DNA of 64,000 bases from Nissolia schottii (GCA_003254905.1 QANU01004362.1:346742-410741), one strand, 5' to 3'. Counted from the first letter of the stretch, positions 1-10,293 are shown. Made by a program: numbers and translations. Notes: a model not told the origin generated them from the letters alone.

Positions 1-59
1 AATTTTCATGTAATCACATAAAAACCATTGTTGCCATTCTGGAATAGCAGATTGAAAGG

Positions 60-1230
60 TTTTCAATGGCAAACCAATTTAACAAGCTCTCCAATGTCAA
101 CCCTTCAAAACTTTCATGGAACTTTAAAGGTATTTCTTACACGGCTATGGGAAGTTTTGAACAAAGACAACAAGACTAACATCTACAAGCTTGAGATGTT
201 ATTGTGTGATGAATAGGTATAAATCTTATGTTCAATAAAACATTTGTTGTTAAGATAAAAATTTACATTGCATTCGGTCATAAAAAAAAATCATCTTAAC
301 ATCTAAACCTACATTGGTTTAGACTTTTCAGTCTATTCTCCACGAAGGTAACTTTTTGTGACACCAAAGTCCAGTATTAAATATCTACAAATAAGTTTTT
401 TTTGTTAAAACTTATACGTAGCTTCTAATGTATGATCTAATAATAAAAAACTTTGGTATGAATATCATGCTCATTTTCACTGTCATTTTCATGTATGCCT
501 TTATATGTTGATCCTTCAATGAAAAATCAATGCACTATGTATATATCATTTGCCAAGAATGAAAAACCCTTCAACTTCTATCTAGGTTAAGGAAATTTGC
601 ATATTTTAAGAAGAATGAAAATTTTCATAGAAGGCCAGGTAGTCTTTAGAAGGAAAAATGATTAGAAACATAGGTTGACACTTGTATATATATACTTACA
701 TTTAGGCAAAAGGACAGCTGTGAAATATTTTGAGAAACATGTTTTAAATATGAACATTTTGTATTGAATACTGCGTAGACTTATAATTGAGATGTTTTAA
801 ATAACTTCCACTAATTCATTAATTTCAAAATCAGGTTTAGTCTTAATTTGGGGTTGTAGATGATACTGCATCAGCTTTGTTCACACTGTTTGATAAGAAA
901 GTCACGAAATTTTTGAACATAACAGCAAATGACTTGAGGAATTCTTTTGTGTTAAAGGCAACATGTTGCTTAACTTGAAAAAAATACAAAGCTGAAGAAA
1001 TTTTAGGATTCACTCATACAAATGATAATAAATAATTCTTTCCATCAGGGTGGTAATAAGCATCAAGTTCCTGAAGAGCTTTTTGCTTTCGACGATTATC
1101 GTTTCTTTTTTAAATTTGTTGCTAAGATTAAGGACTCCAACTATTTTTAGCCATGCCAGATTAGAATCATCAAACTTTTCTATGATGATGATATCATTTC
1201 TTCTTTTGTTGAAAATATAACATTGAAAAT
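60..1230 (+). pseudogene. RPA1-like (replication protein A large subunit) remnant
   Basis: Broken pieces of an RPA70-like single-strand DNA-binding protein. From an ATG at 66 the reading MANQFNKLSNVNPSKLSWNF is followed, after a frame change, by LTRLWEVLNKDNKTNIYKLE; both resemble the start of the first OB-fold of RPA1-like proteins. At about 850-965 VVDDTASALFTLFDKKVTKF and at about 1050-1150 VPEELFAFDDYRFFFKF then KIKDSNYF resemble the C-terminal OB-fold. Frames shift and stops intervene, so it is dead. RPA-like genes occur both as host genes and as cargo of plant Helitrons; the same-strand PIF1-like helicase at 2.65 kb favours the Helitron origin (inference). Confidence 0.6.
545..800. repeat. 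Direct repeat A, copy 1
   Basis: About 255 bp starting near ATCATTTG..AAGAATGAAAAACCC and ending near GAGATGTTTTAAA, repeated in the same orientation at 10294-10556 with only scattered differences. The two copies bracket the RPA/PIF1 remnants, the minisatellite and the copia element. Confidence 0.8.
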
Positions 1231-1575
1231 GTCAAATTAATAAATCTTAATTTTTTTAAAGGGTTAAATAAGTTTTTAGTACTTGTAATTGTTGAAAAAT
1301 GTTAAGTATTTCAAAAGTTCTAATCCTACATTGGTTAGCACTTAATCCTTCCAAGTGTTTATATACCTTAGTTGTTGTTATAATGATAAAAAGACTTGAG
1401 AATGGAGTTGAATTTACGCGCATGATAAAGAGCGTAAAAATTTTTACGAGGGCTAAAAATTTATTTAAACCTTTCTTAAATTTGGAATTGGACAAAATTT
1501 TTAAGTACCTCATATTGATGTTTCCTGATTTTTCTGAAGAGTAATCGCAGTGATATTTCTGAAATGAATAAGATA

Positions 1576-1610
<35 letters not shown>

Positions 1611-1611
1611 T
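1576..1611. repeat. (TA)n(CA)n microsatellite
   Basis: Uninterrupted TA dinucleotides followed directly by CA dinucleotides. It lies between the RPA1-like C-terminal pieces and a short open stretch (1653-1850) that I do not recognise. Confidence 0.9.
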
Positions 1612-2640
1612 TATGAGTACTTGCTTGTTTCATTACTTCCATACTTAAATAATTGCCTTCCCACGAAACTCTTTCCCAGTCTTGCGAAACACAATCTAAA
1701 AATGAAGCTGGAACAATTAAAACTCTTTCTAAGAGCATTTGCAATGAAGACTGGATGACTAAGCCTTCAAATGATCCTCCGAAAGATTTTGATGAGTTCA
1801 CCACCAAAATGAGAAAGGTCTCTAAACAACCATTTGTTGAGCTCGAATGATTGAAGAGGAAATTAGTTTTATGTTCTGTTGTTTTCTTTATTAAAGATTT
1901 TATGTTGTTTAATCTTATTTTCTATCTTTCAAATAAGTATGTATTTTGGTTAACTTTGTTGGACCAAGTTTGGCCTCAGTCGCCATACCTTTTACGTTAT
2001 CAAGTACTTCGTCATTTTAAAATTGAATTTTATGGCATTTTATCATTATCGTCATATAATATTTTATTTTAAGCAAAATATTATATTGCACTATTAATGC
2101 TACAAACCTGCAATATTATTCACCACAGTTTTTTTTTTTTTTTGACTTATTTGCTAACCTACTTAACAAATCGATATTAGAACATAATCCAAACTTAAAT
2201 ATATTTTTAATCCTATTACACCTGTAATATCTAATTAAGTTAAACTTATAAGTTGAGATCTAATCATATATATATATAAGTTCTGACATGTTCTTATATT
2301 CCTACATCATAATCAACTTCTTTAAAAAATTAGCTTTGAGGCAATATACTTTATGACTCATTTTCCTTAACGCCTTCAAAACTGAATATTTGTGCTGCTA
2401 ATGCAACTGCTAATCAATAATATTAACTACTTAGGACAACAGTTCAGATTCTGCAATAAGGACTAAATAAATGATATATGCAATAACAAAACAACTACAA
2501 AATCTATTGCTTTGTTGTCATTCTATTGTATAAACTGAGTTTGAATTATTTTCCCTTTTCAAAAAATTCTCAACTATTGGTTTAAATCTATAGACTATAT
2601 TTACCCTTTCAATTGTTGTACATTTAAATAAAGTAAACTT
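1612..2640. other. AT-rich stretch between the RPA-like and helicase remnants
   Basis: A short open frame at 1653-1850 (ending SKQPFVELE) may be the degraded tail of the RPA-like protein. The rest is AT-rich with poly-T and TA runs, and I see no gene in it. Confidence 0.4.
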
Positions 2641-2644
2641 ATCA

Positions 2645-3725
2645 TTTGGGATGAGGCGCCGATGTTAAGTGAGTACTACAAAGCATTAGATAAATGTCTC
2701 AATGACGTGCTTAGATTTTTCATCTTATAATTCCGAGTTGCCATTTGGTGGCAAAGTAGTTGTTGTAGGTGGAGATTTTAGACAAATACTCCCCGTTGTT
2801 CCAAGAGGTTCAAGGCAAGACGTAGTTCAAGCTTCAGTCAACTCATCCTCATTGTGGTCCTTTTGCAAAATCTTGAAACTTACAAAAAATATGAGGCTAA
2901 CAATTGGAAGTAATTCAATTGAGAAGGAAGGGATCAAGAATTTCAATGAATGGTTATTACATATAGGAAATGGGATTGCTTGAGATTCAGATGAAGGAAA
3001 GAGGTAGAACGTAGAAGTTCATATTCAAGGTGACATACTCATTGAGAATTGTGATTCTGCTTTTGATAATCTGGTTGATTTTGTTTATCTTAATCTTATG
3101 ATGAATTTGAACAACATGAAAAAGGACCATCCTTAGACCGACATTAGAAGTTGTTTCTCGTGTCAACAACTATATAATATCTAAGTTTCCCAGTGAGGAA
3201 AAAATCTATTTAAGTTCTAATTTAGTATGTGGAGGAAGGTAATATGGAATAAAAATTAGATGCTTTTAGTCCTGAGATCTTAAACGATATCAATTGTTCA
3301 AGACTTTCACCCCATAAGTTGACATTGAAAATTAGGGTTTTTGTAATGTTGTTGCACAACATAGATGAATCGAATGGTCCGTGCAATGGAACTAGATTGC
3401 AAGTAAGAAGATCGAGAAATCATGACATCGAATGTTTGACACTTATAGGAAAGAAGATTGAAGAGGTGGCTTTGATACCAACAAAGAATCTCATTCCAAA
3501 CAATGAAAGTTTTTCAAAGAAAACAGTTTCCTATTATTGTTTCCTTTGCAATGACTATCAACAAGTCACGGGGTCAAACTTTGTCTACAGTGGGATTATA
3601 CCTCCCAAGACTAGTGTTTACTCGTGGACAATTATATGTTGCTCATTTAAGAGTAAAAAGGTTGAAAATGATTCAAGATTTTGTTGAAAAATCACCATGT
3701 AGTAACATATGGATGTACCAGTAAT
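2645..3725 (+). pseudogene. PIF1/Helitron-type helicase remnant
   Basis: C-terminal half of a PIF1-family helicase of the type fused to Rep in plant Helitrons. Visible in order: the Walker-B-like WDEAPMLSEYYKALDKCLND (about 2650-2705); then, in another frame, FGGKVVVVGGDFRQILPVVP (about 2735-2800) and LTKNMRL; then VMLLHNIDESNGPCNGTRL (about 3343-3400) and ALIPTKNL; then, shifted again, FPIIVSFAMTINKSRGQTLS (about 3525-3585) and VFTRGQLYVAHLRV. The last block matches the family's FAMTINKSQGQ motif with Arg for Gln. At least three frame changes and internal stops make it non-functional. No Walker A segment or Rep domain is seen. Confidence 0.85.
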
Positions 3726-4094
3726 GTTGTGTGCAAGGGAATATTTTAGAATGTTACTTCACATGGTACATAATCTAAATTTTACTTTTCATTTATTAAT
3801 TTATTTTACCCTTAAATGATAAATTTTCATTTCTTTAACAATAAAATTATTCAATGATATTACATGTACACTCAATTAGATGCCACTGGACTGCTACTCA
3901 CAATTTTAATACATCTGCGTCCACTTGCAAACTCTCCAACCTGCATATTCCTCATGCACGATCCCCACTCCCCCTTCAACATGCGTGTACATGCAATTTA
4001 CGTAACCATGCACGCTTCTCAAATTTTCAATCTCGTTGGAAACCAGAAACTTGAAAACCTTGCGATCACTGTTAATACAATGACATTATAACAA

Positions 4095-4691
4095 AACAAG
4101 GCTTAATTTGCTAATGCAACAACTTTTACTACTATAATGCACAAACATGCAAAGCATGGATGCACAAACATATGACAAAATTAATATAACTTATATTGTG
4201 AGCAATTAAGATGAATGAGTATTGCACAAACTTTTATCATTTTAGTACACAAATATGTACAACATGCGTGCACAAACAAATGATGCGACAAACACATTAT
4301 TATTTGAGCAATTAAGGTGAATGGACACTGTACAAACTTATACCATTAATATACTGCACAAACTTTTACAACAAGAGTGCACAAACATAAAGTGAATGAG
4401 TAGTGCACAAATTTTTAACATGTTAGTGCACAAAAATGTATAACATGTGTACACAAACATATGACACAAGTGACACAAATTATTCTATCGGCAATTAAGT
4501 TGAAAGAGGAGTGCACAAACTTTTACCAATTTAGTACACAAACATATGGCGCAGTTAACATAAATTATTATTGAGCAATTAAAAGAAATGAGAACTGCAC
4601 AAACTTTTAACATGTTAGTGCACAAACAAATGACGTAATTGATACAACTTATTCTGCGAGCAATTAAGATAAAAGGGGAGTGCACAAATTT
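4095..4691. repeat. GCACAAAC-rich minisatellite, left part
   Basis: Imperfect tandem array. Each unit carries GTGCACAAACTTTTACC, then ATTTTAGTGCACAAACAT, then TGACG..GTTAACA..AATTATT, then GAGCAATTAAG. The GAGCAATTAAG-type anchor recurs near 4200, 4306, 4490, 4574 and 4659, so units are roughly 85-110 bp with some partial units. The array is interrupted by the copia insertion and resumes at 9674. Confidence 0.8.
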
Positions 4692-4696
4692 TTACC
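4692..4696. other. Copia target-site duplication, left (TTACC)
   Basis: TTACC directly abuts the left LTR and is repeated at 9674-9678 next to the right LTR. This fixes both LTR borders and shows insertion into the minisatellite. Confidence 0.85.
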
Positions 4697-4972
4697 TAAA
4701 ACGAAAATTAACGAGAGGAGTGCGAGTTGTTGGCTTGCAGAAAATTCTCATTTTCGTTAATGAACCAAAGGCACAGTGTGCAGGTTATATACAAAGACGA
4801 TGGACCACGATGTGCCCAACTATTATGGTTACAGCATAAAATCTCCCTTATTATTCAGTTATAACTGAATTACAAACGCGGGGAAGAGAGAGAAAGAGGC
4901 GCGCGTATGTAAGGAGGAAAGCAGCGCATGTGGCACGCACATGCACGGCCTTTTGGCTCTATATGTTTGATA
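4697..4972 (-). repeat. Copia 3' LTR
   Basis: 276 bp, differing from the partner LTR by C versus T in the AAATT(C/T)TCATT context (near 4748) and by A versus G in GCACGCAC(A/G)TGC (near 4941). The end of the gag-pol ORF extends 14 nt into it. Confidence 0.93.
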
Positions 4973-7900
4973 CCCCCCCGCAAGCTGGCGATGGGTGATA
5001 GATGTCAGCCATCCCGAGCTTGGAGATGAGTCGTGTGAACACAGGTAGAGGCAAGGCCTTGGTGAGGATGTCGACACACTGCTCAGAAGAGGAAACAGGC
5101 ACCAGTCGCATCAGCCCCGCTTGGTAGCGTTCACGCACAACGTGGCAGTCGATGTCCAAGTGCTTGGTCCTCTCATGGAAGACGGGGTTGGCCGCGAAGT
5201 GGATTGCGCTTTGATTATCGCAATGCAAGGCCGCGGGGCACTGAAGAGGGCTACGAAGGTCAGAAAGGAGGAAAGTGAGCCACTGAAGCTCGCAGGTAGC
5301 ACTCGCCAGGGCCCGGTATTCAGCCTCCGAAGACGACCGAGATACGGTTGTTTGCTTCTTAGCCTTCCATGACACCAACGAGGAACCTATAAAGAAACAG
5401 TAGCCCGAAATGGACCGTCTAGTGTCCAAGCAACCACCCCAATCCGCGTCACTATACCCAATCAAATCAAGGGAGGAAGCGCGAGGAAAGAACAGACCAC
5501 GGCCCGGTGCACCCTTGAGATAACGCAGGATGTGCATGGCAGCTCTATGGTGCGTTTGTGTTGGTGCGGCAAGAAATTGGCTGAGCTGTTGACATGCGAA
5601 GGCAATGTCCGGCCGTGTTGAGGTGAGGTAAAGCAAATGCCCAATCAGCCTCCTGTAACCAGCAATGTCTTCAAATGGTTTCCCCGTATCCTGAAACAAC
5701 TTCACAGCAACATCAAGTGGAGTAGAGGACGGTTTCGAATTTATAGCACCGGTGTCCAGGAGCAAGTCTGTGCAGTATTTGCGCTGGCATAGGGATATTC
5801 CTTTCGGTGAGTGGGCAACTTCAAGCCCAAGGAAATACCGAAGTTCCTCGAGGTCCTTGATTCGGAATTTGTGGTCCAAGATGCCTTTCATTCGGTGAAA
5901 CTCTGTTAAGGAATTACCCGCAAGGATGATATCATCCACATACACAAGCAGGGCCGTGAAATGCACAGAGTCATGCTTGGTGAACAATGTGTAATCAGAA
6001 CTGGCCTGGGAGTAGCCACAATCAAGGAGCACGTGTGTGAGTTTCTCAAACCACTGGCGGCTTGCCTGTTTGAGTCCGTAGAGGCTCTTGATGAGCTTGC
6101 AGACCTTTCCAGGATGGGGAGAGGAGAGACCAGGAGGAACAACCATGTATACTTCTTCCTTTAAGTCACCGTGCAGGAAGGCATTGTTAACATCCATCTG
6201 GTGCAGGTGCCAGTGCTTAATTGCTGCTACTGCCAAGAGTGTGCGGATTGTGGTCATCTTGGCCACGGGTGAGAAGGTATCGAAGTAATCTATGCCTTCT
6301 ACTTGATTGTAGCCCTTGGCCACCAGTCGGGCCTTATACCTCTCCACTGTCCCATCTGCCTTTCTCTTGATTTTGTATACCCATTTATTCCCAATGGGAA
6401 CATGTCCAGTAGGCAGGTCAGTGAGCTCCCATGTGTTATTCAAAGCCAGAGCAGCAAGCTCAGCCTGCATGGCCTGTCGCCAGCATTCATGTCTGTTGGC
6501 CTCACTGAAATTCTTTGGCTCAATCTCAGCATCAACAGCACACACAAAGGAATGCATAGGGGAAGACAGTGCCTTGTATGAAACATAATTGGTCAGAGGA
6601 TACTTACAGCGCGAGTGATTGAGAGCTGGTACATCATTGCTTGACTGCATTACTTGGTTGCAGATGTAGTCTTGAAGCAAAGCAGGAGGTCTCCTTACTC
6701 TTGTGGAGGTTCTGTGAAGCTGTGGCTGGGATATGGCAGGGTCAGGCTGAGGTTCATGTGGTGAGATGTTGGGTGCTGGTGCTGAGGAGGGCAAGGCAGG
6801 CTCAGGTGTGTTTGAGATGGTGGGGTGTGCTTGAGATGGGTCCAGGAAATTAGGTTCTGTGGGCATGAGTGGTGCTGGTTCTGCAGGAGGCAGTGTGCTG
6901 AAATTGGTGGACCAATCTTTGTAGGGAAAGATGTGGTCAAAAAATCTTACATTCCGGGAGATAAGAATAGTTAGTGTTCTTAAATTGAGAACTACATAAC
7001 CCTTGGTTCCAGGCCTGAATCCAAGAAAAATGCATTTATCTGCCCTGGGGTCGAATTTACCCCTGCCTGCCACCAAGGTAGAAGTGTAACACAAGCCACC
7101 AAATGTCTTAAGCTGTGTTAGGTCAGGTTTGTTACCATAGAGGATTTGGAAGGGGGACTTATTGTTGAGTAAAGGTGCTGGCATTCTGTTTATAAGATAA
7201 GTGGCATGTACAATGGCATACGACCAATACTTCTTGGGCAGTTTTGACTGAAACAACAGTGCTCGTCCCACATTGAGCACATGTTGGTGTTTTCTTTCAA
7301 CTCTAGCATTTTGCTGAGGTGTTTCTCTGCAAGATGTTTGATGGATGATCCCCAAAGAATCATACAGCTCGGGCAAGCTGAATTCTGGCCCATTATCACT
7401 CCTTATCACCTTAATTTTCCCATTGAATTGATTTTGGATGAAAGCTACAAATTTCTTAATGCTAGGCATGACTTCTGATTTGGCTTTCATTAGAAAGGTC
7501 CAGGTGAACCTGCTGTGATCATCAACAGCCGTAAGAAAATATTTATGTCCATGGCAACCAACAATTGAAAAAGGACCCCAAATGTCCATGTGAATGAGCT
7601 CAAAATTTTCCAAAGCTCTTGAATTGCTAATTTCATAAGGTAATCGAGTTTGTTTTGCAAATTGACATATATCACAAGGTGGATGGAAATTATTATTGAT
7701 GTATGGAAATTGGTCACTAACAATTGTCAATCTATGAGGGGAAGGGTGGCCTAATCTATAATGCCATAAGGCTTCTTCAGAAATTGAGGCAGACTGTGTG
7801 CTTGTAGCTGTGTTTGCTGCAACTGATGTAGTTGTGGTGAGAGGCACTGTTGTTGCTGTTCTAGCTTGTGAAACTTCTTCAACCAAGTAATACAAGCCAA

Positions 7901-9350
7901 GCAATTCTTTACCAGTACCAATCAGCCTCTTGCTGCTCATATCCTGCAAAATGCATTTGTCAGACATGAAAGTCAGTGAGTGATCTCTGTTGCAAGTTAA
8001 CTTAGAGATAGAAATCAGGTTTATCCTGAACTCAGGCACAAATAACACATTCTTGAGTTTTAGTCCCGAGGTAAATGTCACAACCCCTGAGACCTTTGCT
8101 ATTATGCTTGTACCATTAGGCAACTTTACCTGTACTGGCCTAATACTCTTATAGCTGCTGAACATGGATAAATTTGAACAAATGTGGTCAGTGGCTCCTG
8201 AATCAAGTATCCAGGAGTTGTAATGCATACCTGAATCACTTGAGTTCACAGAGTGATCAATACTGACTTGAGAGACTTGTGTTGTTTGATTCTTCTGCAT
8301 CAAAGCAATCAGTTCTTTGTACTGATCCTGAGTCAGGCTGAAGGAATTCGCAGCTTGCTGTTGCTGTCCAGAGTTTGTTGCTGAGGCTGGATCTTGCTTC
8401 ACCTCTTCAGTAGCAGAACTGCAATTAGCAGTTGAGTTGTTGTTTCTAGATCTCCAGTTGGCTGGATATCCTATGATCCGGAAGCACCCATCATATGTGT
8501 GACCTGACTTTCCACAGTTCGTGCAGGACTTGCCATTTCCTTTCTGTTTAGACTTTCCACTCGTAGCAGCATTCACTAAAATTCTATTCTCATCATCTGT
8601 TCCACCTTCTAACTCTCTTTCTTGCTGAGAGATTAGAGTGAAAACTCGGTTCAAAGGAGGGAGCACCTCACTCATAAGGATCTGTGAACGGACCTGGCTA
8701 AACTTCTCATCTAAGCCAGTGAGGAACCTCAGGATATAATCCTGCTCTCTGTGTTGTCTATTATTTCTAGTAGCCAAGCAGGAGCATCTAATAGCACACA
8801 CACACTCTATGCAAGGCCTATAGTTCTCTAGTTCTTCCCACATTGATTTCAATTCGGTGAAATAGTCAATTACTGACAAATTACCTTGTTGTAGCGTGTA
8901 GAGATCATGTTGCAGCTTTGCGATCCTCAGAAAATCACTCTGAGCAAAACGTTCCTTCAGATCTTTCCAAACCGCAGCTGCATCCTCTATGCCGTCGATA
9001 CTCCCAGCTATCGCTTGCGACACCGAGTTCATTATCCACGAATGAATCATCGTGTTGCAGCGCTCCCAGGCCTCGAACAGAGGATGAAACTCGTCAGGTC
9101 TCGGAATTTCTCCGGTGAGGAACTTAAATTTGTTCTTTGCCACCAGCGCACGTCTCATCGATCTACTCCATCGATGATAGTTAGAACCTGTTAACGCGGC
9201 TGGAACGATGACTAGTGAGGGGTTCTCGCTCGGATGTAAGTAGAAAGGGCTTGACAGATTCTGCAGAGGATCGCCATGTCCACCGCCAAGAGCTTCTCCA
9301 CCGGAGCTCCCTGCGACGGCGTTCCCCTTGCCTCCTTGTGTACGAACCAT
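4959..9350 (-). CDS. Copia gag-pol polyprotein (1463 aa)
   Basis: Single-ORF Ty1/copia polyprotein that makes capsid, protease, integrase, reverse transcriptase and RNase H for cytoplasmic replication. N-terminal Gag is followed by a zinc knuckle CTNCGKSGHTYDGC (276-289). The protease motif is LDSGATDH (Asp383). Integrase shows the GAG-pre-integrase zinc region LWHYRLGHPSPHRL...CDIC (from about 530) and the DDE core at HMDIWGPF, RSDNGPEF and ARVERK (about 586, 650 and 686). RT shows WVYKIKRKADGTVERYKARL and the catalytic YVDD (1137-1140). RNase H shows YSDADWGG and SSSEAEYRALA. No stops or frameshifts occur. The ATG at 9350 is the first after the PBS. The frame reads through the polypurine tract (ending ACGGVSNI) and stops inside the 3' LTR. 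Length and order are normal for an autonomous copia. Confidence 0.96.
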   Translation of the reverse strand: MVRTQGGKGNAVAGSSGGEALGGGHGDPLQNLSSPFYLHPSENPSLVIVPAALTGSNYHRWSRSMRRALVAKNKFKFLTGEIPRPDEFHPLFEAWERCNTMIHSWIMNSVSQAIAGSIDGIEDAAAVWKDLKERFAQSDFLRIAKLQHDLYTLQQGNLSVIDYFTELKSMWEELENYRPCIECVCAIRCSCLATRNNRQHREQDYILRFLTGLDEKFSQVRSQILMSEVLPPLNRVFTLISQQERELEGGTDDENRILVNAATSGKSKQKGNGKSCTNCGKSGHTYDGCFRIIGYPANWRSRNNNSTANCSSATEEVKQDPASATNSGQQQQAANSFSLTQDQYKELIALMQKNQTTQVSQVSIDHSVNSSDSGMHYNSWILDSGATDHICSNLSMFSSYKSIRPVQVKLPNGTSIIAKVSGVVTFTSGLKLKNVLFVPEFRINLISISKLTCNRDHSLTFMSDKCILQDMSSKRLIGTGKELLGLYYLVEEVSQARTATTVPLTTTTSVAANTATSTQSASISEEALWHYRLGHPSPHRLTIVSDQFPYINNNFHPPCDICQFAKQTRLPYEISNSRALENFELIHMDIWGPFSIVGCHGHKYFLTAVDDHSRFTWTFLMKAKSEVMPSIKKFVAFIQNQFNGKIKVIRSDNGPEFSLPELYDSLGIIHQTSCRETPQQNARVERKHQHVLNVGRALLFQSKLPKKYWSYAIVHATYLINRMPAPLLNNKSPFQILYGNKPDLTQLKTFGGLCYTSTLVAGRGKFDPRADKCIFLGFRPGTKGYVVLNLRTLTILISRNVRFFDHIFPYKDWSTNFSTLPPAEPAPLMPTEPNFLDPSQAHPTISNTPEPALPSSAPAPNISPHEPQPDPAISQPQLHRTSTRVRRPPALLQDYICNQVMQSSNDVPALNHSRCKYPLTNYVSYKALSSPMHSFVCAVDAEIEPKNFSEANRHECWRQAMQAELAALALNNTWELTDLPTGHVPIGNKWVYKIKRKADGTVERYKARLVAKGYNQVEGIDYFDTFSPVAKMTTIRTLLAVAAIKHWHLHQMDVNNAFLHGDLKEEVYMVVPPGLSSPHPGKVCKLIKSLYGLKQASRQWFEKLTHVLLDCGYSQASSDYTLFTKHDSVHFTALLVYVDDIILAGNSLTEFHRMKGILDHKFRIKDLEELRYFLGLEVAHSPKGISLCQRKYCTDLLLDTGAINSKPSSTPLDVAVKLFQDTGKPFEDIAGYRRLIGHLLYLTSTRPDIAFACQQLSQFLAAPTQTHHRAAMHILRYLKGAPGRGLFFPRASSLDLIGYSDADWGGCLDTRRSISGYCFFIGSSLVSWKAKKQTTVSRSSSEAEYRALASATCELQWLTFLLSDLRSPLQCPAALHCDNQSAIHFAANPVFHERTKHLDIDCHVVRERYQAGLMRLVPVSSSEQCVDILTKALPLPVFTRLISKLGMADIYHPSPACGGVSNI
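4973..4981 (-). other. Copia polypurine tract
   Basis: In element orientation GCGGGGGGG immediately precedes the 3' LTR; this is the expected plus-strand primer. It is also coding, giving the CGGV near the polyprotein C-terminus. Confidence 0.85.
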
Positions 9351-9366
9351 AGCAGAGTAAGCGCAG

Positions 9367-9391
9367 CAGAGCTCTGAAGATCAGAGCTCTG
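9367..9391. repeat. Perfect inverted repeat overlapping the copia PBS
   Basis: CAGAGCTCTGA and TCAGAGCTCTG are exact reverse complements separated by AGA: an 11-bp stem with a 3-nt loop. The stem shares bases with the inner half of the primer-binding site, so folding of genomic RNA could compete with tRNA annealing (inference). Confidence 0.8.
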
Positions 9392-9397
9392 ATACCA
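9386..9397 (-). other. Copia primer-binding site (tRNA-iMet)
   Basis: TGGTATCAGAGC in element orientation, adjacent to the 5' LTR. It is the standard plant copia site complementary to the 3' end of initiator tRNA-Met. Confidence 0.92.
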
Positions 9398-9673
9398 TAA
9401 AACGAAAATTAACGAGAGGAGTGCGAGTTGTTGGCTTGCAGAAAATTTTCATTTTCGTTAATGAACCAAAGGCACAGTGTGCAGGTTATATACAAAGACG
9501 ATGGACCACGATGTGCCCAACTATTATGGTTACAGCATAAAATCTCCCTTATTATTCAGTTATAACTGAATTACAAACGCGGGGAAGAGAGAGAAAGAGG
9601 CGCGCGTATGTAAGGAGGAAAGCAGCGCATGTGGCACGCACGTGCACGGCCTTTTGGCTCTATATGTTTGATA
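9398..9673 (-). repeat. Copia 5' LTR
   Basis: 276-bp partner of 4697-4972. It should contain the element promoter. It is followed by TSD TTACC at 9674-9678. Confidence 0.93.
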
Positions 9674-9770
9674 TTACCATTTTAGTGCACAAACATGTAG
9701 ACCATACGCGCACAAACATATGACGTAGTTAACAAAAATTATTTTGTGAGCAATTAATAGAACAAAAACT
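9674..9770. repeat. GCACAAAC-rich minisatellite, right part
   Basis: Continuation of the array at 4095-4691, starting with the duplicated TTACC and running TTTTAGTGCACAAACATG, GCGCACAAACATATGACG, then GTGAGCAATTAA. If the copia is removed the spacing to the previous anchor is about 108 bp, the normal unit length. Confidence 0.8.
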
Positions 9771-10293
9771 GATCAATAGATTCCATCCGTGAATTTGGAT
9801 CCTGAATTAGAAGAGAATTATGTCTCAATCGATGAATTAGTAACCAGGACGAATTTGACAAAATGATGAATGATAGTTGATGATGATTATGTAGCAAACG
9901 AATAATGATGATGAACAACACGAAGAATCAATGGATTTTGGAGAAGAAACGAAGATATTGAGAAAGAGATCGTCTTGTTACGATGGAGCTGAGGGTTTTG
10001 TGGTTGCGTTGGAGTGAGTGAAACTGGAGTGAGAGTGAGTGCCGCAAACAAGTCGTAAGGGGTTGACGCTTTTCCCATTTTGGTATGAGATACGAATTGC
10101 ATTGAACGGTCTTATATTCTACTTGGTGTAGTATAGTGGCATGCAATTGGGTGTATCCTGATCATTTTTAAAAATTATTTTATATATTTTTACAGGTGTA
10201 TCAGGGATGCTATTGATGAAAAACAACGTTAGAATTTAGTACATGAACAATATTTCTTGTTTCTCATTTTTTAGCACACGAATTATCACACTG
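9771..10293. other. Unassigned stretch
   Basis: Moderately AT-rich sequence with short open frames on the minus strand (for example 9887-10102) that show no family signature. No gene is supported. Confidence 0.4.

Larger units (their letters stand above)
4697..9673 (-). mobile_element. Complete Ty1/copia LTR retrotransposon
   Basis: A 4977-bp element read on the minus strand. It has two 276-bp LTRs (4697-4972 and 9398-9673) with two substitutions between them, a 5-bp target duplication TTACC, a tRNA-iMet primer site directly inside the 5' LTR, a G-rich polypurine tract directly inside the 3' LTR, and one uninterrupted gag-pol ORF in copia domain order (protease, integrase, RT, RNase H). In element orientation the LTRs begin TATC and end TTTA, so the ends are TA...TA and not TG...CA. 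Everything needed for transposition looks intact and the LTR identity (about 99.3%) indicates a recent insertion. Confidence 0.95.

Noticed and set aside
4095-4691. CRISPR-like array
   Set aside because: Units are imperfect, variable in length and without unique spacers of constant size; it is a minisatellite in a plant genome.
5121-9194. Many 60-95-aa ORFs on both strands within 4959-9350
   Set aside because: They are other-frame shadows of the intact copia gag-pol frame.
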